A DNA stretch of 35,201 nt from Amycolatopsis kentuckyensis. GTDB taxonomy: Bacteria; Actinomycetota; Actinomycetes; Mycobacteriales; Pseudonocardiaceae. The number at the start of each line of letters is the position of its first letter. Position 1 is the stretch's first letter. Position numbers and translations under genes: made by a program. Below the pieces are notes generated by a model. The model was given only the letters and a program-made list of their open reading frames with translations, was not told the DNA's origin and searched no databases. The stretch lies in the NCBI RefSeq assembly GCF_002155975.1, contig NZ_MUMI01000135.1, forward strand, positions 1 through 35,201. The letters are read 5' to 3'. Positions 1 through 9,849 of the stretch are shown here, piece after piece.

Positions 1-3000
1 GCCGTCGGAGTTGACCGCGGACCCGCGGACCACGGCCAGCACCTGGTGGCCCCGGCGCCGGGCCTCGGACAGCCGCTCCACCAGGAGCAGGCCGACACCC
101 TCGGACCAGCCGGTGCCGTCGGCGGCGTCGGCGAACGCCTTGCACCGGCCGTCGGGAGCCAGCCCGCGCTGCCGCGAGAACTCGACGAAGGTCTCGACCG
201 TGCCCATCACCATCACGCCGCCGGCCAGGGCCATCGAGCACTCGCCGCGCTGCAGCGCCTGCACCGCCATGTGCAGCGCCACCAGCGAAGACGAGCACGC
301 CGTGTCGACCGTGACGGCCGGGCCTTCGATGCCGTAGTGGTAGGCGACCCGGCCGGAGAGGACGCTCGCCGAGCCGCCGGTGAGCCGGAAGCCCTCGACG
401 CCGGCGGCCCGGTGCATCCGCATGCTGTAGTCGTGGCTGTTGACGCCGGCGAAGACGCCGATGTCCTGCCCGGCCAGGGTGGTCGGGTCGATCGCGGCCC
501 GTTCGAACAGCTCCCAGGACGTCTCCAGCAGCAGCCGCTGCTGCGGGTCCATGGCGAGCGCCTCATGGGGCGAGATGCCGAAGAAGGCGGCGTCGAACCC
601 GGCGGCGTCGTCGAGGAAGGCGCCGTGCCGGACGTACGTGGTGCCTTCGTGGTCGGGGTCTTCGTGGTAGAGCCGGTCGGTGTCCCAGCCGCGGTCGGCG
701 GGGAACTCGGTGACGGCGTCGACGCCGTCGGCGACCAGCCGCCACAGGTCCTCGGGGCTGTGCACCCCGCCGGGGAACCGGCACGCCATCGCCACGATCG
801 CGATCGGCTCCTCGGCCGCGGCGGTCCCGATCTCGGCTTCGCGGGGCGCCCGGTCGCCGAAGAGCTTGGTGCGCAGGTGCTCCGCGAGCGCCGGGGGCTT
901 GGGGTAGTCGAAGATCATCGCCGGGGACAGGGTGAGCCCGGTCGCGGCGGCCAGCCGGTTCCGCAGCTCGACCGCGGTCAGCGAGTCGAAGCCGGCGTCC
1001 TTGAACGTCCGTCCGGAAGGGACGGAGTCGGCGCCGGCGTGGCCGAGCACCTCGGCGGCGTGCCGCCGGACCAGGTTCAGCAGGGCGGCAGCCTGCTCGG
1101 CCTCGTCCAGGCCGGCGAGCCGCTCGGTCAGCGACGCGGTCTTGGCCGCCGTCCGCCGCGGCTGCGGGGCCAGGCCGCGCAGCAGCGGCGGCACCGGGCC
1201 GCCGGACTTCGCCGTCGCGCGCAGGGCGGCGACGTCGAGCTTGGCCGCGACCAGCGCGCCGCCGGTGCCGATGGCGGCGTCCAGCAGGGCCATGCCTTCG
1301 TCGGCGGGGATGCCGGACATCCCGATCCGCTGGTTGCGCCGCAGGTCGGCGGCGCCGAGGTGCTCGGTCATGCCGCTGACCGCCGCCCAGTAGCCCCAGG
1401 CGATGGAGACGGCAGGCAGGCCGAAGCTGTTGCGCTGCCGCGCCAACGCGTCCAGCTCGGCGTTGGCGGCCGCGTACCCGGCCTGGCCGGGGTTGCCCAG
1501 CACGCCCGCCGCCGAGGAGAACAGCACGAACGCGGCGAGGTCGGCGTCCCGGGTGAGCTCGTCCAGGAGGCGGGCAGCGTCGACCTTCGGGCGCCGCACG
1601 GTGGCGAGCCGGTCGGGGGTCAGCTCGGTGAGGACACCGTCGGCCAGCACGCCGGCGGTGTGCACGACGGCGGTGAGCGGGTGCTCGGCCGGGATCGCCC
1701 GCAGGACGGCTTCGAGCTGTGCCCGGTCCGCCACGTCGCAGGCGGCGATGGTGACGGACGCGCCGAGCGCGGTCAGCTCGTCGTGGAGCTCGGGCGCTTC
1801 GCCGCGGCGGCTGACCAGCACCAGGTGCCGGACGCCGTGGGTGGTGACGAGGTGCCGGGCGGTCAGCGCGCCGAGCGTGCCGGTGCCGCCGGTGATCAGG
1901 ACGGTGCCCTCGGGGTCGAGCGGCCGCGCGTCCCGCCGGGCCGCGACCCGGGCCAGCCGCGGCACCGACGCGACGCCGTTGCGCACCCGCACCTGCGGTT
2001 CGCCGCTCGCCACCACGGCGGGCAGCACGGCGTGGTCGTCGAGGTCGGCCAGGACGATCCGGCCCGGGTGCTCGGACTGCGCCGAGCGCACCAGGCCCCA
2101 GATCGCGGCGGCGCCGGGTTCGGTGCAGTCCCCGGTGACGACGGCCAGCCGGGTGTCCGCGGGGTCCGCCAGCCAGGCCTGGAGCGCGGCGAGCGTCGCC
2201 TCGGCCGAGGTGGCTTCGTACGGCACGAAGTCAGCCGCGGCTTCGGTGGGCAGCGGGATTTCCGTCCAGTCGACGCGGAACAGCGCGTCGGTGGTCCCCG
2301 GTTCCGGCGCGAACGGCGTGCCCCGGACCGCGTCGACGGTCAGGACGGGCTGCCCGGCCGGGTCGGTCAGCCGCAGGCCGGTCGCCGTCGGCGTCACGGT
2401 CACGGCCGTGGCCCCGGAAGCCAGCAGGGACACGCCGGTCCAGGCCGACGGGAGCAGGTCGTCGCCGACGACCGTGCGGACGGCGGCGTCCAGCAGCGCG
2501 GGGTGGATGCCGTACCGGTCCGCGTCCCGCAGGCCGTCGACGGTGACGTCGGTGGCGACTCCCGCCGCCGCCGGTTCGGTCACCTCGGCGGCGGCGGGAG
2601 GAGCAAGGGTGCCGTGGGCGTGCCGCGTCCACGGTCCGTCCGCCTCGCGGGAAAAGATCTCGATCGGACGCCGCGACCGGCCGCCGGGTTCGCCGGCGAG
2701 CACCTGCAAGTCCCGGCCACCGCGCGGCGGCAGCACCACCGGCGCGTCGATGGTCAGTTCGGCGAGGAAGGGCGTGCCGGCCAGGTCGCCGAGCCGGATC
2801 GCCGCTTCGACCAGTGCCGCGTTCGGCACCAGGCCGTCCACCGCCCAGGGCTGCGTCCGGCGCGTCCACCGGGCGACGGCCGTGAGGCGGTCCGAGCCGG
2901 GCGTGCTGACGATGGTGCCCAGGAGCGCGTCGCCGGCCGATGCCGGTTCGGCCGGTTCGAGCCAGTAGTGCCGGTGGTCGAAGGCATAGGTCGGCAGGTC

Positions 3001-6000
3001 GACCCAGCCGGCGGCCGGCACCAGCGCCGTCCAGTCCACGTCGATGCCGCGGACGAACAGTTCGCCCATCGAGGTCAGGAGCCGGCGCAGGCCACCGTCG
3101 TCACGCCGCAAGGTGCCGACCGCGTCCCCGGTGAGCTCGCTCAACGGCTGGACCGTCACCGGGTGCGCACTGACCTCGACGAACACCGTGTGGCCCTGCT
3201 CGATCAGGGCCGTCGCGGCTGCCCCGAACCGGACCTGGTTGCGCAGGTTCCGGTACCAGTAGCCGCCGTCCAGGACCCCGGCTTCGCGCACCCACCCGCT
3301 CGTGACGGTGGAGTAGAACGGCACGGCCGGCGCCTGCGCACCGATCCCGGCCAAGGTCTCGGCAAGGGTGTCGCGGACGTCCTCGACGTGCCGGGTGTGC
3401 GAGGCGTAGTCCACCGCCACCCGCCGCACCCGGATGCCTTCCCCGGACAGGATTTCGAGGGTCGCGTCGAGGGCAGCCGCATCCCCGGCGATCACCACCG
3501 ACGACGGGCCGTTGACGGCGGCGACCTCGACCCCGGCCACCAGCTTCGAGACCACGTCGCCCTCGCCCAAGGCGACCGAAGCCATCCCGCCGCGGCCGGA
3601 GAGTTCCGCCGCGATGGCCTGGCTGCGCAGGGCCACGACCTTCGCCGCGTCCTCGAGGGACAACGCCCCCGACACGCACGCGGCCGCGATCTCGCCCTGC
3701 GAGTGCCCGACGACGGCGTCCGGCCGGACCCCCACCGACTCCCAGACGGCAGCCAGCCCGACCATCACCGCGAAACAGGCCGGCTGCAGCACGTCGACCC
3801 GATCCAGGTCGCCCTCGCCCCGCAGGACGTCGAGGAGCGACCAGTCGATCCACGGCTCCAGCGCGGCGGCGCACTCGGCGATCCGCTCGGCGAACACGGG
3901 GGACTCGTCCAGCAGCTCACGGCCCATCCCGGCCCACTGCGTCCCCTGGCCGGGGAACACCCACACGACCTTGCCCGGCGTCCCCGGACCGGCCGCGTTC
4001 AGCGCCCGCAGCCCGGTCACGGCTTCCTCGCGCGAACCGGCCACGACGACCGCGCGTTCGTCCAGCACCGCCCGACGCGACACCAGCGCCCCGGCCACCT
4101 CGGTCAGCGAGACGTCCCCTTCGAGGAGGGACGCCAGCCGCTCGGCCTGCCCGGCCAGCGCCGCCGCGCTCCGCGCCGAAACGACCAGCGGCACCACCGC
4201 GGCTTCCGGCGCGGGCACCAGCTCCTCGGCGGGCGCTTCCTCGATGATCAGGTGCGCATTGGTCCCGCTGACCCCGAAGGACGACACGCCGGCCCGGCGC
4301 GGCCGTCCGTTCCGGGGCCAGTCACGAGCTTCCGTCAGCAGCGAGACCGCGCCCGCCGACCAGTCCACTTCCCGAGTCGGTTCGTCGACGTGCAGCGTCG
4401 GCGGCAGGACTTCGTGCCGCAGCGCCTGCACCATCTTGATCACACCGGCGACACCCGCGGCGGCCTGCGCGTGCCCGATGTTCGACTTCAGCGAACCGAG
4501 CCACAACGGCGTCTCCCGCTCCTGGCCATAGGTCGCCAGCAGGGCCTGCGCCTCGATCGGGTCACCCAGGGTCGTCCCGGTCCCGTGCGCCTCGACGACG
4601 TCCACATCGGACGGAACCAGCCCGGCCGCGGCCAGCGCGCGGCGGATGACCCGCTGCTGCGAGAGGCCGTTCGGCGCGGTGAGCCCGTTGGAGGCGCCGT
4701 CCTGGTTGACCGCGCTGCCGCGCAGCACGGCGAGGACCCGGTGGCCGCGCTCCCGCGCCACGGACAGCCGCTCCAGGACGACCACGCCGACGCCCTCGGA
4801 CCAGCCGGTCCCGTCGGCCGCCGCCGCGAAGGCCTTGCACCGCCCGTCGGGGGCCAGCGCGCGCTGGCGGGAGAACTCCACGAACGAGCCCGGCGTCGCC
4901 ATCACCGTGACCCCGCCGGCCAGCGCCATGGAGCACTCGCCCTGCCGCAGCGCCTGCGCGGCGAGGTGCATCGCGACCAGCGACGACGAACACGCCGTGT
5001 CCACCGTGACCGCCGGACCCTCCAGGCCCAGCACGTACGACACCCGGCCGGAGGCCACGCTCGACGCGACTCCGGTCGTGACGAAGCCTTCGAGTTCCGG
5101 CGCCACCGCGCCGGTTCCGTAGCCCTGGCTCATCAGGCCGGAGAACACGCCGGTGTCGGTGCCCTTCAACGCGATCGGGTCGATCCCGGCGTGTTCGAGG
5201 GCCTCCCACGACGTCTCCAGCAGCAGCCGCTGCTGCGGGTCCATCGCGACGGCCTCACGCGGCGAGATCCCGAAGAACCCGGCGTCGAACTGGCCGGCGT
5301 CGTGCAGGAAGCCGCCCTGGCCGACGTACGACGTCCCGGCGCGTTCGCGGTCCGGGTCGATCAGGCTGTCGAGGTCCCAGCCGCGGTCGCCGGGGAACTC
5401 GGAGACGGCGTCGACGCGCTCGGCCACCAGCCGCCACAGGTCTTCCGGGGAGGCCACGCCACCGGGCAGCCGGCACGCCATGCCGACGATCGCGATCGGC
5501 TCGTCCGGGTCGGCCGCCACCACCGGCTCGGCGACCGGCGCCGTGATCCCGAGGAGCCCGGCCCGGACGCGGGCGGCCAGCGCCGCCGGTGTCGGGTGGT
5601 CGAAGACGGCGCTGGCGGGCAGCCAGAGGCCGGTGTGCTCGGTCAGCCGGTTGCGCAACTCGACGATGGCCAGCGAGGTGAAGCCGAGGTCGCGGAAGGC
5701 GCGATCGGCCGGGACCGGCTGCCCCAGCACGTCGGTGGCCTGGGTGCGGACGAGGTCTTCCAGGAGCTCGCCCTGCGCGCGTTCGTCCAAAGCGGACAGC
5801 CGGGCCCGCAGCGCCGCGGCGACGGCCTCGTCGGCCTGCCGGGACTGTTCCTCGTGTTCGGCCGCGGCGTACCGCAGCTGTGCGGGCTCGGCGGCGAGGA
5901 GGTTCCGCCGGACTTTGCCGGACGCGGTCCGCGGGATGTGCGCGACTTCGTGGATCCGCTCGGGCACCTTGTAGGCGGACAGCTGTTCGCGGCACTTCTC

Positions 6001-7395
6001 GATCAGCGCGCCCGCGTCGAACCCGGACGGCCCGGGGATGACGTAGGCGACCGGCACCTCGCCGAGCGTGTCGTGCGGGGCGCCGCCGACCGCCGCGTCC
6101 GCGACGCCGTCGACCGTGCGCAGGACGGCCTCGATCTCGCCCGGGTGGATGTTGGCCCCGCCGCGGATGATGAGTTCCTTGATCCGGCCGCAGATGGTGA
6201 AGTAGCCGGCGTCGTCGCGCCGCGCCAGGTCACCGGTCCGGAACCAGCCGTCGCGCATCGCCGCGGCGGTCGCCTCCGGGCTGTTGTGGTAGCCGAGCAT
6301 GACGTTCGGCCCGCTGACCCAGACCTCGCCCTCTTGGCCGGCCGGGACCTCGAGCTCGGTTTCCGGGTCGACGATCCGCACGCCGACACCCGGCACGGGC
6401 CGGCCGCACGAGCCGTCGACCCGGGCGCCGTCCGGCGGGTTCATGGTGATGGCCCCGCACGTCTCGGTGCTGCCGTAGGCGTCGATCAGCGGGACGCCGA
6501 AGGTCTCTTCGAACTCGCTCCGCAGCCCGGCGCCGAGGACCGCGCCCCCGGCCAGGCCGATCCGCAGGCTCGGGGCGGAGAACCCGCTCCGGCGGGCGGC
6601 CCGCACCAGGTGGTGGTAGGTGGTCGGCACGCCGGCCAGGAACGTCGTGTCCTCGGCCTGGAGCAGCCGCATCACGTCGTCGGCGGAACTGCCGTCGGCG
6701 ATCCGGACTCGGGCGCCGACCACGGTGGCGGACAGGACGCAGGCGATGTGCGAAAGGCTGTGGAACAGCGGCAGCGGCCAGAGCACCCGGTCTTCGTCCG
6801 AAAGCCCCGGGATCGGGACGTAGCAGGACGCGACGGACCAGAGGCAGTTGCGCTGCGTGGACAGGACGCCCTTGGGCCGGCCCGTCGTCCCCGACGTGTA
6901 GAACATCCAGGCCGGCTCGTCGAGGCCGAGGTCGTCCGCGGCGGGCTCGGCCGGTTCGGTGACGGCGAGCTCGTCGTACGAGTGCGCGCCCGCCGGGACG
7001 TCGTCGCCGGTCACCAGCAGCTCGACGTGCGGCGCGAACCGCAGCCGGGCCGCCTGGGCGGCGTCGGTGATGACCACCGTGGCGCCGCTGTCGGTCAGCG
7101 GGTGCTCGAGCTCGGCCGTCGCCGACCCGGGGTTGAGCGGCACGCCGACGGCGCCCGCCCGCAGGATCGCGTAGTAGCTCTCCACAGTGGACACGCGGTT
7201 GCCGAGGCAGATCGCGACCCGGTCCCCGTGCCGGACGCCGAGGCCGGCCAGGTGCCCGGCCAGCCGCCGCGTCCGCGCCTCGAGGTCGCCGTAGGTGACG
7301 GCCCGGTGGTCGTCGGCGAAGGCGACCTTGCCGGCGAAGCGGGTCGCGTTCTCCAGGAGTGCGACGTGAAGTGGCTTGATGAGATCGGTGCGCAC
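1..7395 (-). CDS. rifA: Ansamycin type I polyketide synthase, AMP-ligase-primed loading module plus module 1 and start of module 2 (RifA-like, 3' end outside window)
   Basis: Modular PKS that would start an ansamycin chain by activating an aryl starter (3-amino-5-hydroxybenzoate in rifamycin). The GTG start at 7395 follows GAAAGGAT and gives [10 protein letters not shown]. Domain order over 2465 codons: acyl-AMP ligase (about 1-510; [11 protein letters not shown] at 166-176, A10 lysine K494), loading ACP (S574 in LGFTSL), KS1 (from 632; C802, H937, H975), AT1 (S1232 in GHSQG; YASH at 1330-1333, predicting methylmalonyl-CoA), DH1, KR1 (TGGTGTLG from 1835; S1961, Y1974, N1978; LAD motif, B-type), ACP1 (S2138), KS2 (from about 2203; C2367), cut by the window edge. 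DH1 lacks its catalytic histidine (D1520-G1521 where a DH normally has D-H), so it is probably inactive. The P450 stop lies 40 nt upstream, so the two are probably co-transcribed. The rifA name rests on domain order, priming type and neighbours; another AHBA-primed ansamycin PKS is possible. Confidence 0.93.
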   Translation of the reverse strand, partial: MRTDLIKPLHVALLENATRFAGKVAFADDHRAVTYGDLEARTRRLAGHLAGLGVRHGDRVAICLGNRVSTVESYYAILRAGAVGVPLNPGSATAELEHPLTDSGATVVITDAAQAARLRFAPHVELLVTGDDVPAGAHSYDELAVTEPAEPAADDLGLDEPAWMFYTSGTTGRPKGVLSTQRNCLWSVASCYVPIPGLSDEDRVLWPLPLFHSLSHIACVLSATVVGARVRIADGSSADDVMRLLQAEDTTFLAGVPTTYHHLVRAARRSGFSAPSLRIGLAGGAVLGAGLRSEFEETFGVPLIDAYGSTETCGAITMNPPDGARVDGSCGRPVPGVGVRIVDPETELEVPAGQEGEVWVSGPNVMLGYHNSPEATAAAMRDGWFRTGDLARRDDAGYFTICGRIKELIIRGGANIHPGEIEAVLRTVDGVADAAVGGAPHDTLGEVPVAYVIPGPSGFDAGALIEKCREQLSAYKVPERIHEVAHIPRTASGKVRRNLLAAEPAQLRYAAAEHEEQSRQADEAVAAALRARLSALDERAQGELLEDLVRTQATDVLGQPVPADRAFRDLGFTSLAIVELRNRLTEHTGLWLPASAVFDHPTPAALAARVRAGLLGITAPVAEPVVAADPDEPIAIVGMACRLPGGVASPEDLWRLVAERVDAVSEFPGDRGWDLDSLIDPDRERAGTSYVGQGGFLHDAGQFDAGFFGISPREAVAMDPQQRLLLETSWEALEHAGIDPIALKGTDTGVFSGLMSQGYGTGAVAPELEGFVTTGVASSVASGRVSYVLGLEGPAVTVDTACSSSLVAMHLAAQALRQGECSMALAGGVTVMATPGSFVEFSRQRALAPDGRCKAFAAAADGTGWSEGVGVVVLERLSVARERGHRVLAVLRGSAVNQDGASNGLTAPNGLSQQRVIRRALAAAGLVPSDVDVVEAHGTGTTLGDPIEAQALLATYGQERETPLWLGSLKSNIGHAQAAAGVAGVIKMVQALRHEVLPPTLHVDEPTREVDWSAGAVSLLTEARDWPRNGRPRRAGVSSFGVSGTNAHLIIEEAPAEELVPAPEAAVVPLVVSARSAAALAGQAERLASLLEGDVSLTEVAGALVSRRAVLDERAVVVAGSREEAVTGLRALNAAGPGTPGKVVWVFPGQGTQWAGMGRELLDESPVFAERIAECAAALEPWIDWSLLDVLRGEGDLDRVDVLQPACFAVMVGLAAVWESVGVRPDAVVGHSQGEIAAACVSGALSLEDAAKVVALRSQAIAAELSGRGGMASVALGEGDVVSKLVAGVEVAAVNGPSSVVIAGDAAALDATLEILSGEGIRVRRVAVDYASHTRHVEDVRDTLAETLAGIGAQAPAVPFYSTVTSGWVREAGVLDGGYWYRNLRNQVRFGAAATALIEQGHTVFVEVSAHPVTVQPLSELTGDAVGTLRRDDGGLRRLLTSMGELFVRGIDVDWTALVPAAGWVDLPTYAFDHRHYWLEPAEPASAGDALLGTIVSTPGSDRLTAVARWTRRTQPWAVDGLVPNAALVEAAIRLGDLAGTPFLAELTIDAPVVLPPRGGRDLQVLAGEPGGRSRRPIEIFSREADGPWTRHAHGTLAPPAAAEVTEPAAAGVATDVTVDGLRDADRYGIHPALLDAAVRTVVGDDLLPSAWTGVSLLASGATAVTVTPTATGLRLTDPAGQPVLTVDAVRGTPFAPEPGTTDALFRVDWTEIPLPTEAAADFVPYEATSAEATLAALQAWLADPADTRLAVVTGDCTEPGAAAIWGLVRSAQSEHPGRIVLADLDDHAVLPAVVASGEPQVRVRNGVASVPRLARVAARRDARPLDPEGTVLITGGTGTLGALTARHLVTTHGVRHLVLVSRRGEAPELHDELTALGASVTIAACDVADRAQLEAVLRAIPAEHPLTAVVHTAGVLADGVLTELTPDRLATVRRPKVDAARLLDELTRDADLAAFVLFSSAAGVLGNPGQAGYAAANAELDALARQRNSFGLPAVSIAWGYWAAVSGMTEHLGAADLRRNQRIGMSGIPADEGMALLDAAIGTGGALVAAKLDVAALRATAKSGGPVPPLLRGLAPQPRRTAAKTASLTERLAGLDEAEQAAALLNLVRRHAAEVLGHAGADSVPSGRTFKDAGFDSLTAVELRNRLAAATGLTLSPAMIFDYPKPPALAEHLRTKLFGDRAPREAEIGTAAAEEPIAIVAMACRFPGGVHSPEDLWRLVADGVDAVTEFPADRGWDTDRLYHEDPDHEGTTYVRHGAFLDDAAGFDAAFFGISPHEALAMDPQQRLLLETSWELFERAAIDPTTLAGQDIGVFAGVNSHDYSMRMHRAAGVEGFRLTGGSASVLSGRVAYHYGIEGPAVTVDTACSSSLVALHMAVQALQRGECSMALAGGVMVMGTVETFVEFSRQRGLAPDGRCKAFADAADGTGWSEGVGLLLVERLSEARRRGHQVLAVVRGSAVNSDG

Positions 7396-7435
7396 TGTGC
7401 CGCAGATCCTTTCGGCTATACGAGGGGAAGAACGC

Positions 7436-8626
7436 TCACCAGGAGACGGGGAGCTTCTTCACCGAGAAGACGGAACCCTTCAGCCGCAGCGGAACCTCGT
7501 CGGCCGGGACGGCCAGCTTCAGGCCGGGGAACGCCCGCAGGAGCGCGGTGAAGCCGGCGCGCAGCTCGATGCGCGCCAGGTTCTGGCCCAGGCACTGGTG
7601 GATGCCGAAGCCGAACGCGACGTGGCCGGAGGTGTCGCGCTCGATGTCCAGCTCCGCGGGACAGCCGAACTTGGCCGGGTCGCGGTTGGCCGCGGGCAGC
7701 GACACCGTCACCGTGTCGCCCTTCTTGATCAGCTCGCCCTCCAGCTTCACGTCCTCCAGCGCGGTGCGGTAGGTGTGGTACTGGTTGACGGTCAGGTAGC
7801 GCAGCAGCTCCTCGATCGCGGCGTCGAGCTTGGCCGGCTCCGCCCGCAGCTTCGCCAGCTGATCGGTGTGGTGCAGCAGCGCGAAGACGCCGGTGGCGAG
7901 CGCGCCCTCCGTGGTCTCGTACCCCGCGAACAGCAGCAGGGTGACGATGTTGCGCAGCTCCTCCTGGGTCAGGTCTTCGGTGACGAGCGAGCTGATGAGG
8001 TCGTCCTGGGGCTGCTGCCGCCGCCGCTCGATGACCTCGTCGAAGAACTTCCCGGCCACCTCGTAGGCGGCGGCGGCCTCGGCCGGGTCCGCTTCCGCGT
8101 CGTGCAGCAGGGTCACCGCGGGCACGTACCGGTCGCGTTCCTCGTAGGGCAGGCCGACGAGTTCGCCCAGCATCCGCAGGACGAGCGGCTTGGCGAAGTC
8201 CATGACGATGTCGGCGGTGTCCCCCTTGGCCCGCATGACCTCGATCTGCTCGGCGGCCACGGCTTCGACGCGCGGGATCAGCCGGCTGGTGCGGCGGACG
8301 GTGAACTCACCCGTCAGCAGCTTGCGGTAGCGGGTGTGCTCGGGCGGGTCCATGTGGATGAACATGCCGGGGATCAGCGGGTGGGTCGGGATGACCTGGC
8401 CCTGGTGCGTGACCGGGAAGTGGCCGACTTCGCAGCTGTGGCTGAACCGCAGGTCGCTGAGGACCTCGCGGACCAGCTCGTAGCTGGAGACGATCCAGCC
8501 GACGTGCCCGTCCGGGTAAACCATCTTCGCGAGCGGTCGTTCTTCGCGCAGAGAGTCGAACACCGCGGGCGGGTCGAACTTGTCGGTCCGATCCCACGGC
8601 ACCTCGAAGGAAATCGCGTCGGTCAT
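7436..8626 (-). CDS. Cytochrome P450 of the ansamycin cluster (rif-orf0-like)
   Basis: Soluble bacterial class I P450 of 396 residues, a normal length. Motifs seen: I-helix oxygen-activation AGYETT at 234-239, K-helix ExxR E273-LL-R276, and the heme loop [10 protein letters not shown] with axial Cys345. The ATG at 8626 follows GGGAAAGG. It lies directly upstream of the PKS (40 nt gap) and 32 nt downstream of the small DUF5988-like gene, so all three probably share one transcript. Its position matches the P450 called orf0 in the rifamycin cluster. No ferredoxin or ferredoxin reductase is encoded beside it, so electrons must come from genes elsewhere. The substrate cannot be read from sequence; a tailoring or polyketide-oxidation role is inferred from position alone. 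Confidence 0.95.
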   Translation of the reverse strand: MTDAISFEVPWDRTDKFDPPAVFDSLREERPLAKMVYPDGHVGWIVSSYELVREVLSDLRFSHSCEVGHFPVTHQGQVIPTHPLIPGMFIHMDPPEHTRYRKLLTGEFTVRRTSRLIPRVEAVAAEQIEVMRAKGDTADIVMDFAKPLVLRMLGELVGLPYEERDRYVPAVTLLHDAEADPAEAAAAYEVAGKFFDEVIERRRQQPQDDLISSLVTEDLTQEELRNIVTLLLFAGYETTEGALATGVFALLHHTDQLAKLRAEPAKLDAAIEELLRYLTVNQYHTYRTALEDVKLEGELIKKGDTVTVSLPAANRDPAKFGCPAELDIERDTSGHVAFGFGIHQCLGQNLARIELRAGFTALLRAFPGLKLAVPADEVPLRLKGSVFSVKKLPVSW

Positions 8627-8658
8627 GGAAACCTTTCCCGTGGGAGATCCGCTGGTTC

Positions 8659-8874
8659 TTATTCGGCGATCTTCGTGCGGTGCGACCAGCGGAAGACCGC
8701 GATGTCGCAGCCGTCGACGGCCTGGAATTCGCCGCCGTGCACGAAATGCTCGTACCCGGCGCCGTGGCGGATCTTGAGCGTGTTCTCCAGCGCGGCAGCG
8801 TCGACGCTGCGGTGCGCCAGAGCCAGTTCGGCCGGTCCACCGCTCAACAGAATTTTCACCTGCGTAGCACTCAT
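8659..8874 (-). CDS. Small DUF5988-like protein heading the P450-PKS operon
   Basis: A 71-residue protein starting MSATQVKILLSGGP and ending in WSHRTKIAE. It is acidic to neutral, with no signal peptide or membrane segment. The LSGGP start, central GYEHF and the C-terminal F-RW-x-x-RT-x-IAE pattern resemble DUF5988, a family of unknown function often found in actinobacterial biosynthetic clusters; this is recognised from memory. I chose the ATG at 8874 because GGAGG sits 5 nt upstream; an in-frame GTG at 8886 is a weaker alternative. It is the first gene after the CTACC-N8-GGATG box at 8973-8990 and precedes the P450 by 32 nt. Codon use matches its neighbours and the opposite frame gives nothing convincing. 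Its role is unknown; an accessory or scaffold protein for the pathway is conceivable. Confidence 0.75.
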   Translation of the reverse strand: MSATQVKILLSGGPAELALAHRSVDAAALENTLKIRHGAGYEHFVHGGEFQAVDGCDIAVFRWSHRTKIAE

Positions 8875-8946
8875 CGCGGCCTCCACCTCTCGGTCGACCT
8901 ATTTCGGGAATCTCCCAGCACAGAGCAGCATTTCCAGTCTCGATTC

Positions 8947-8952
8947 AGGCTA
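8947..8952 (-). promoter_or_regulatory. Candidate -10 box of the DUF5988-P450-PKS operon
   Basis: On the minus strand TAGCCT (TAnnnT type) begins 20 nt downstream of the RifZ-like box. No good -35 hexamer lies at the normal spacing, as expected for a promoter that depends on an activator bound near -40. It predicts a start near 8940 and a leader of about 65 nt before the small gene. Confidence 0.35.
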
Positions 8953-8972
8953 GGCGAGCCACCGCAAGGCGA

Positions 8973-8990
8973 CATCCCTCACTCTGGTAG
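8973..8990 (-). promoter_or_regulatory. RifZ-type activator box CTACC-N8-GGATG
   Basis: The minus strand reads CTACC AGAGTGAG GGATG, an exact match to CTACC-N8-GGATG, the motif I recall as reported for the LuxR-family activator RifZ of Amycolatopsis mediterranei. It lies in the only sizeable gap upstream of the DUF5988-P450-PKS operon and downstream of the oxidoreductase terminator, where a promoter is needed. The protein that binds it is not in this window. Confidence 0.75.
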
Positions 8991-9023
8991 GGCCCTCCGG
9001 CCCGGCCGGCGGGACCCGACGAA

Positions 9024-9060
9024 AAGGGGCTTTCCCCTGTGGCACAGGAGAAAGCCCCTT
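9024..9060 (-). terminator. Intrinsic terminator after the oxidoreductase pair
   Basis: Hairpin with an 11-bp outer stem (AAGGGGCTTTC against GAAAGCCCCTT), one C/A mismatch, then a 5-bp inner stem CCTGT/ACAGG on a GGC loop. The minus-strand transcript continues with TTTCGTC. It lies 15 nt after the stop of the second oxidoreductase and separates that transcript from the P450-PKS operon. Confidence 0.8.
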
Positions 9061-9075
9061 CGAAACGAAGCTACG

Positions 9076-9849
9076 TCAGCTGCCGGGTGGCAGGTCGACC
9101 GGCTGCCCGGTGTGCGCCGATTCGTAAGCCGCCTGCACGATCCGGAACGTCCGCAGGGCGGCCTGGCCGTCCGGCCCGGGTCCGCCACCCAGGAAGTCCT
9201 TGAGCAGCAAGGCATGCAGGTCCTCGCCGCCCAGTTCCGGCCGCTCGCCGTCGAGCAGCCGCGGACCGGCGTCGTACTGCACGCTCCCCTTGTCCCCGAT
9301 GAAGGTGACGGCGGGCCGGCCCGTCGCGGATGGGCTGCGGCGGCAGTCGAACGACGCGACCTTCCCGCTGTGGTACCGCACGGTGAGCACCGCCGCGCTT
9401 TCCCCACTCCGTCCACTGAGGACGATGTTGGTCTGGGCGTAGACCTGCCGTGCCGGCTCACCGCCGAGGACGGCGTCCGCCAGGTCGAGCAGGTACGGCG
9501 CGGCGGCACCCAGCACGCCGTCCGCCGTCGTGGTCACCGAGCCGAGGACGGTCGTCAGCTCACCGATACCGCCGTCGGCGATTCCCTTGCGCACCACGGC
9601 GAACGCCTCGCCGTGGCAGGCCGGGGACACGAAGGTGAGCCGGTCGCCGCCGGCGTCGACCACGGCTTTCAGGTCCGCTTCCTTCGCGGCCGCCGGGTGT
9701 TCGCACAGCACGCGCGCTCCGGCCTCGGCCGCCCGCAGGACCGGCTCGAACGCGTCCCAGCTCGCCGTGGCGACGACTTCGACGTCCGGCAGGCCGCGCA
9801 TCGCCTTGGCGTGGTTTTCGGGCGTGGACGACAGGATGGCGACCTTCAC
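9076..9849 (-). CDS. rifT: Short Gfo/Idh/MocA-like protein lacking canonical catalytic residues (RifT-like)
   Basis: A 257-residue paralogue of the upstream oxidoreductase, about 70 residues shorter than typical Gfo/Idh/MocA enzymes. The GTG start at 9849 overlaps the preceding stop in a GTGA and has GGGGAG upstream, so translation is coupled. The paralogy shows in the C-termini (here RIVQAAYESAHTGQPVDLP; upstream RIIHAAAESAWTGRAVELP) and around the active-site segment. Key positions differ: the GxGxxG nucleotide loop is replaced by SSTPEN near residues 7-12, the EKP lysine becomes histidine (E50-H51-P52), and the catalytic Asp and His align with A115 and Y119. Family rules therefore predict no dehydrogenase activity. 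Position matches rifT of the rifamycin cluster, annotated there as a dehydrogenase. A partner or regulatory subunit is an inference. Confidence 0.85.
   Translation of the reverse strand: MKVAILSSTPENHAKAMRGLPDVEVVATASWDAFEPVLRAAEAGARVLCEHPAAAKEADLKAVVDAGGDRLTFVSPACHGEAFAVVRKGIADGGIGELTTVLGSVTTTADGVLGAAAPYLLDLADAVLGGEPARQVYAQTNIVLSGRSGESAAVLTVRYHSGKVASFDCRRSPSATGRPAVTFIGDKGSVQYDAGPRLLDGERPELGGEDLHALLLKDFLGGGPGPDGQAALRTFRIVQAAYESAHTGQPVDLPPGS

Noticed and set aside
46-7551. A plus-strand open frame of 2501 codons opposite the PKS
   Set aside because: It is the mirror of the PKS coding strand, produced by GC-rich third positions. Its translation is low-complexity Arg/Gly/Pro/Ala sequence with no family motif, while the minus strand gives complete PKS domains.
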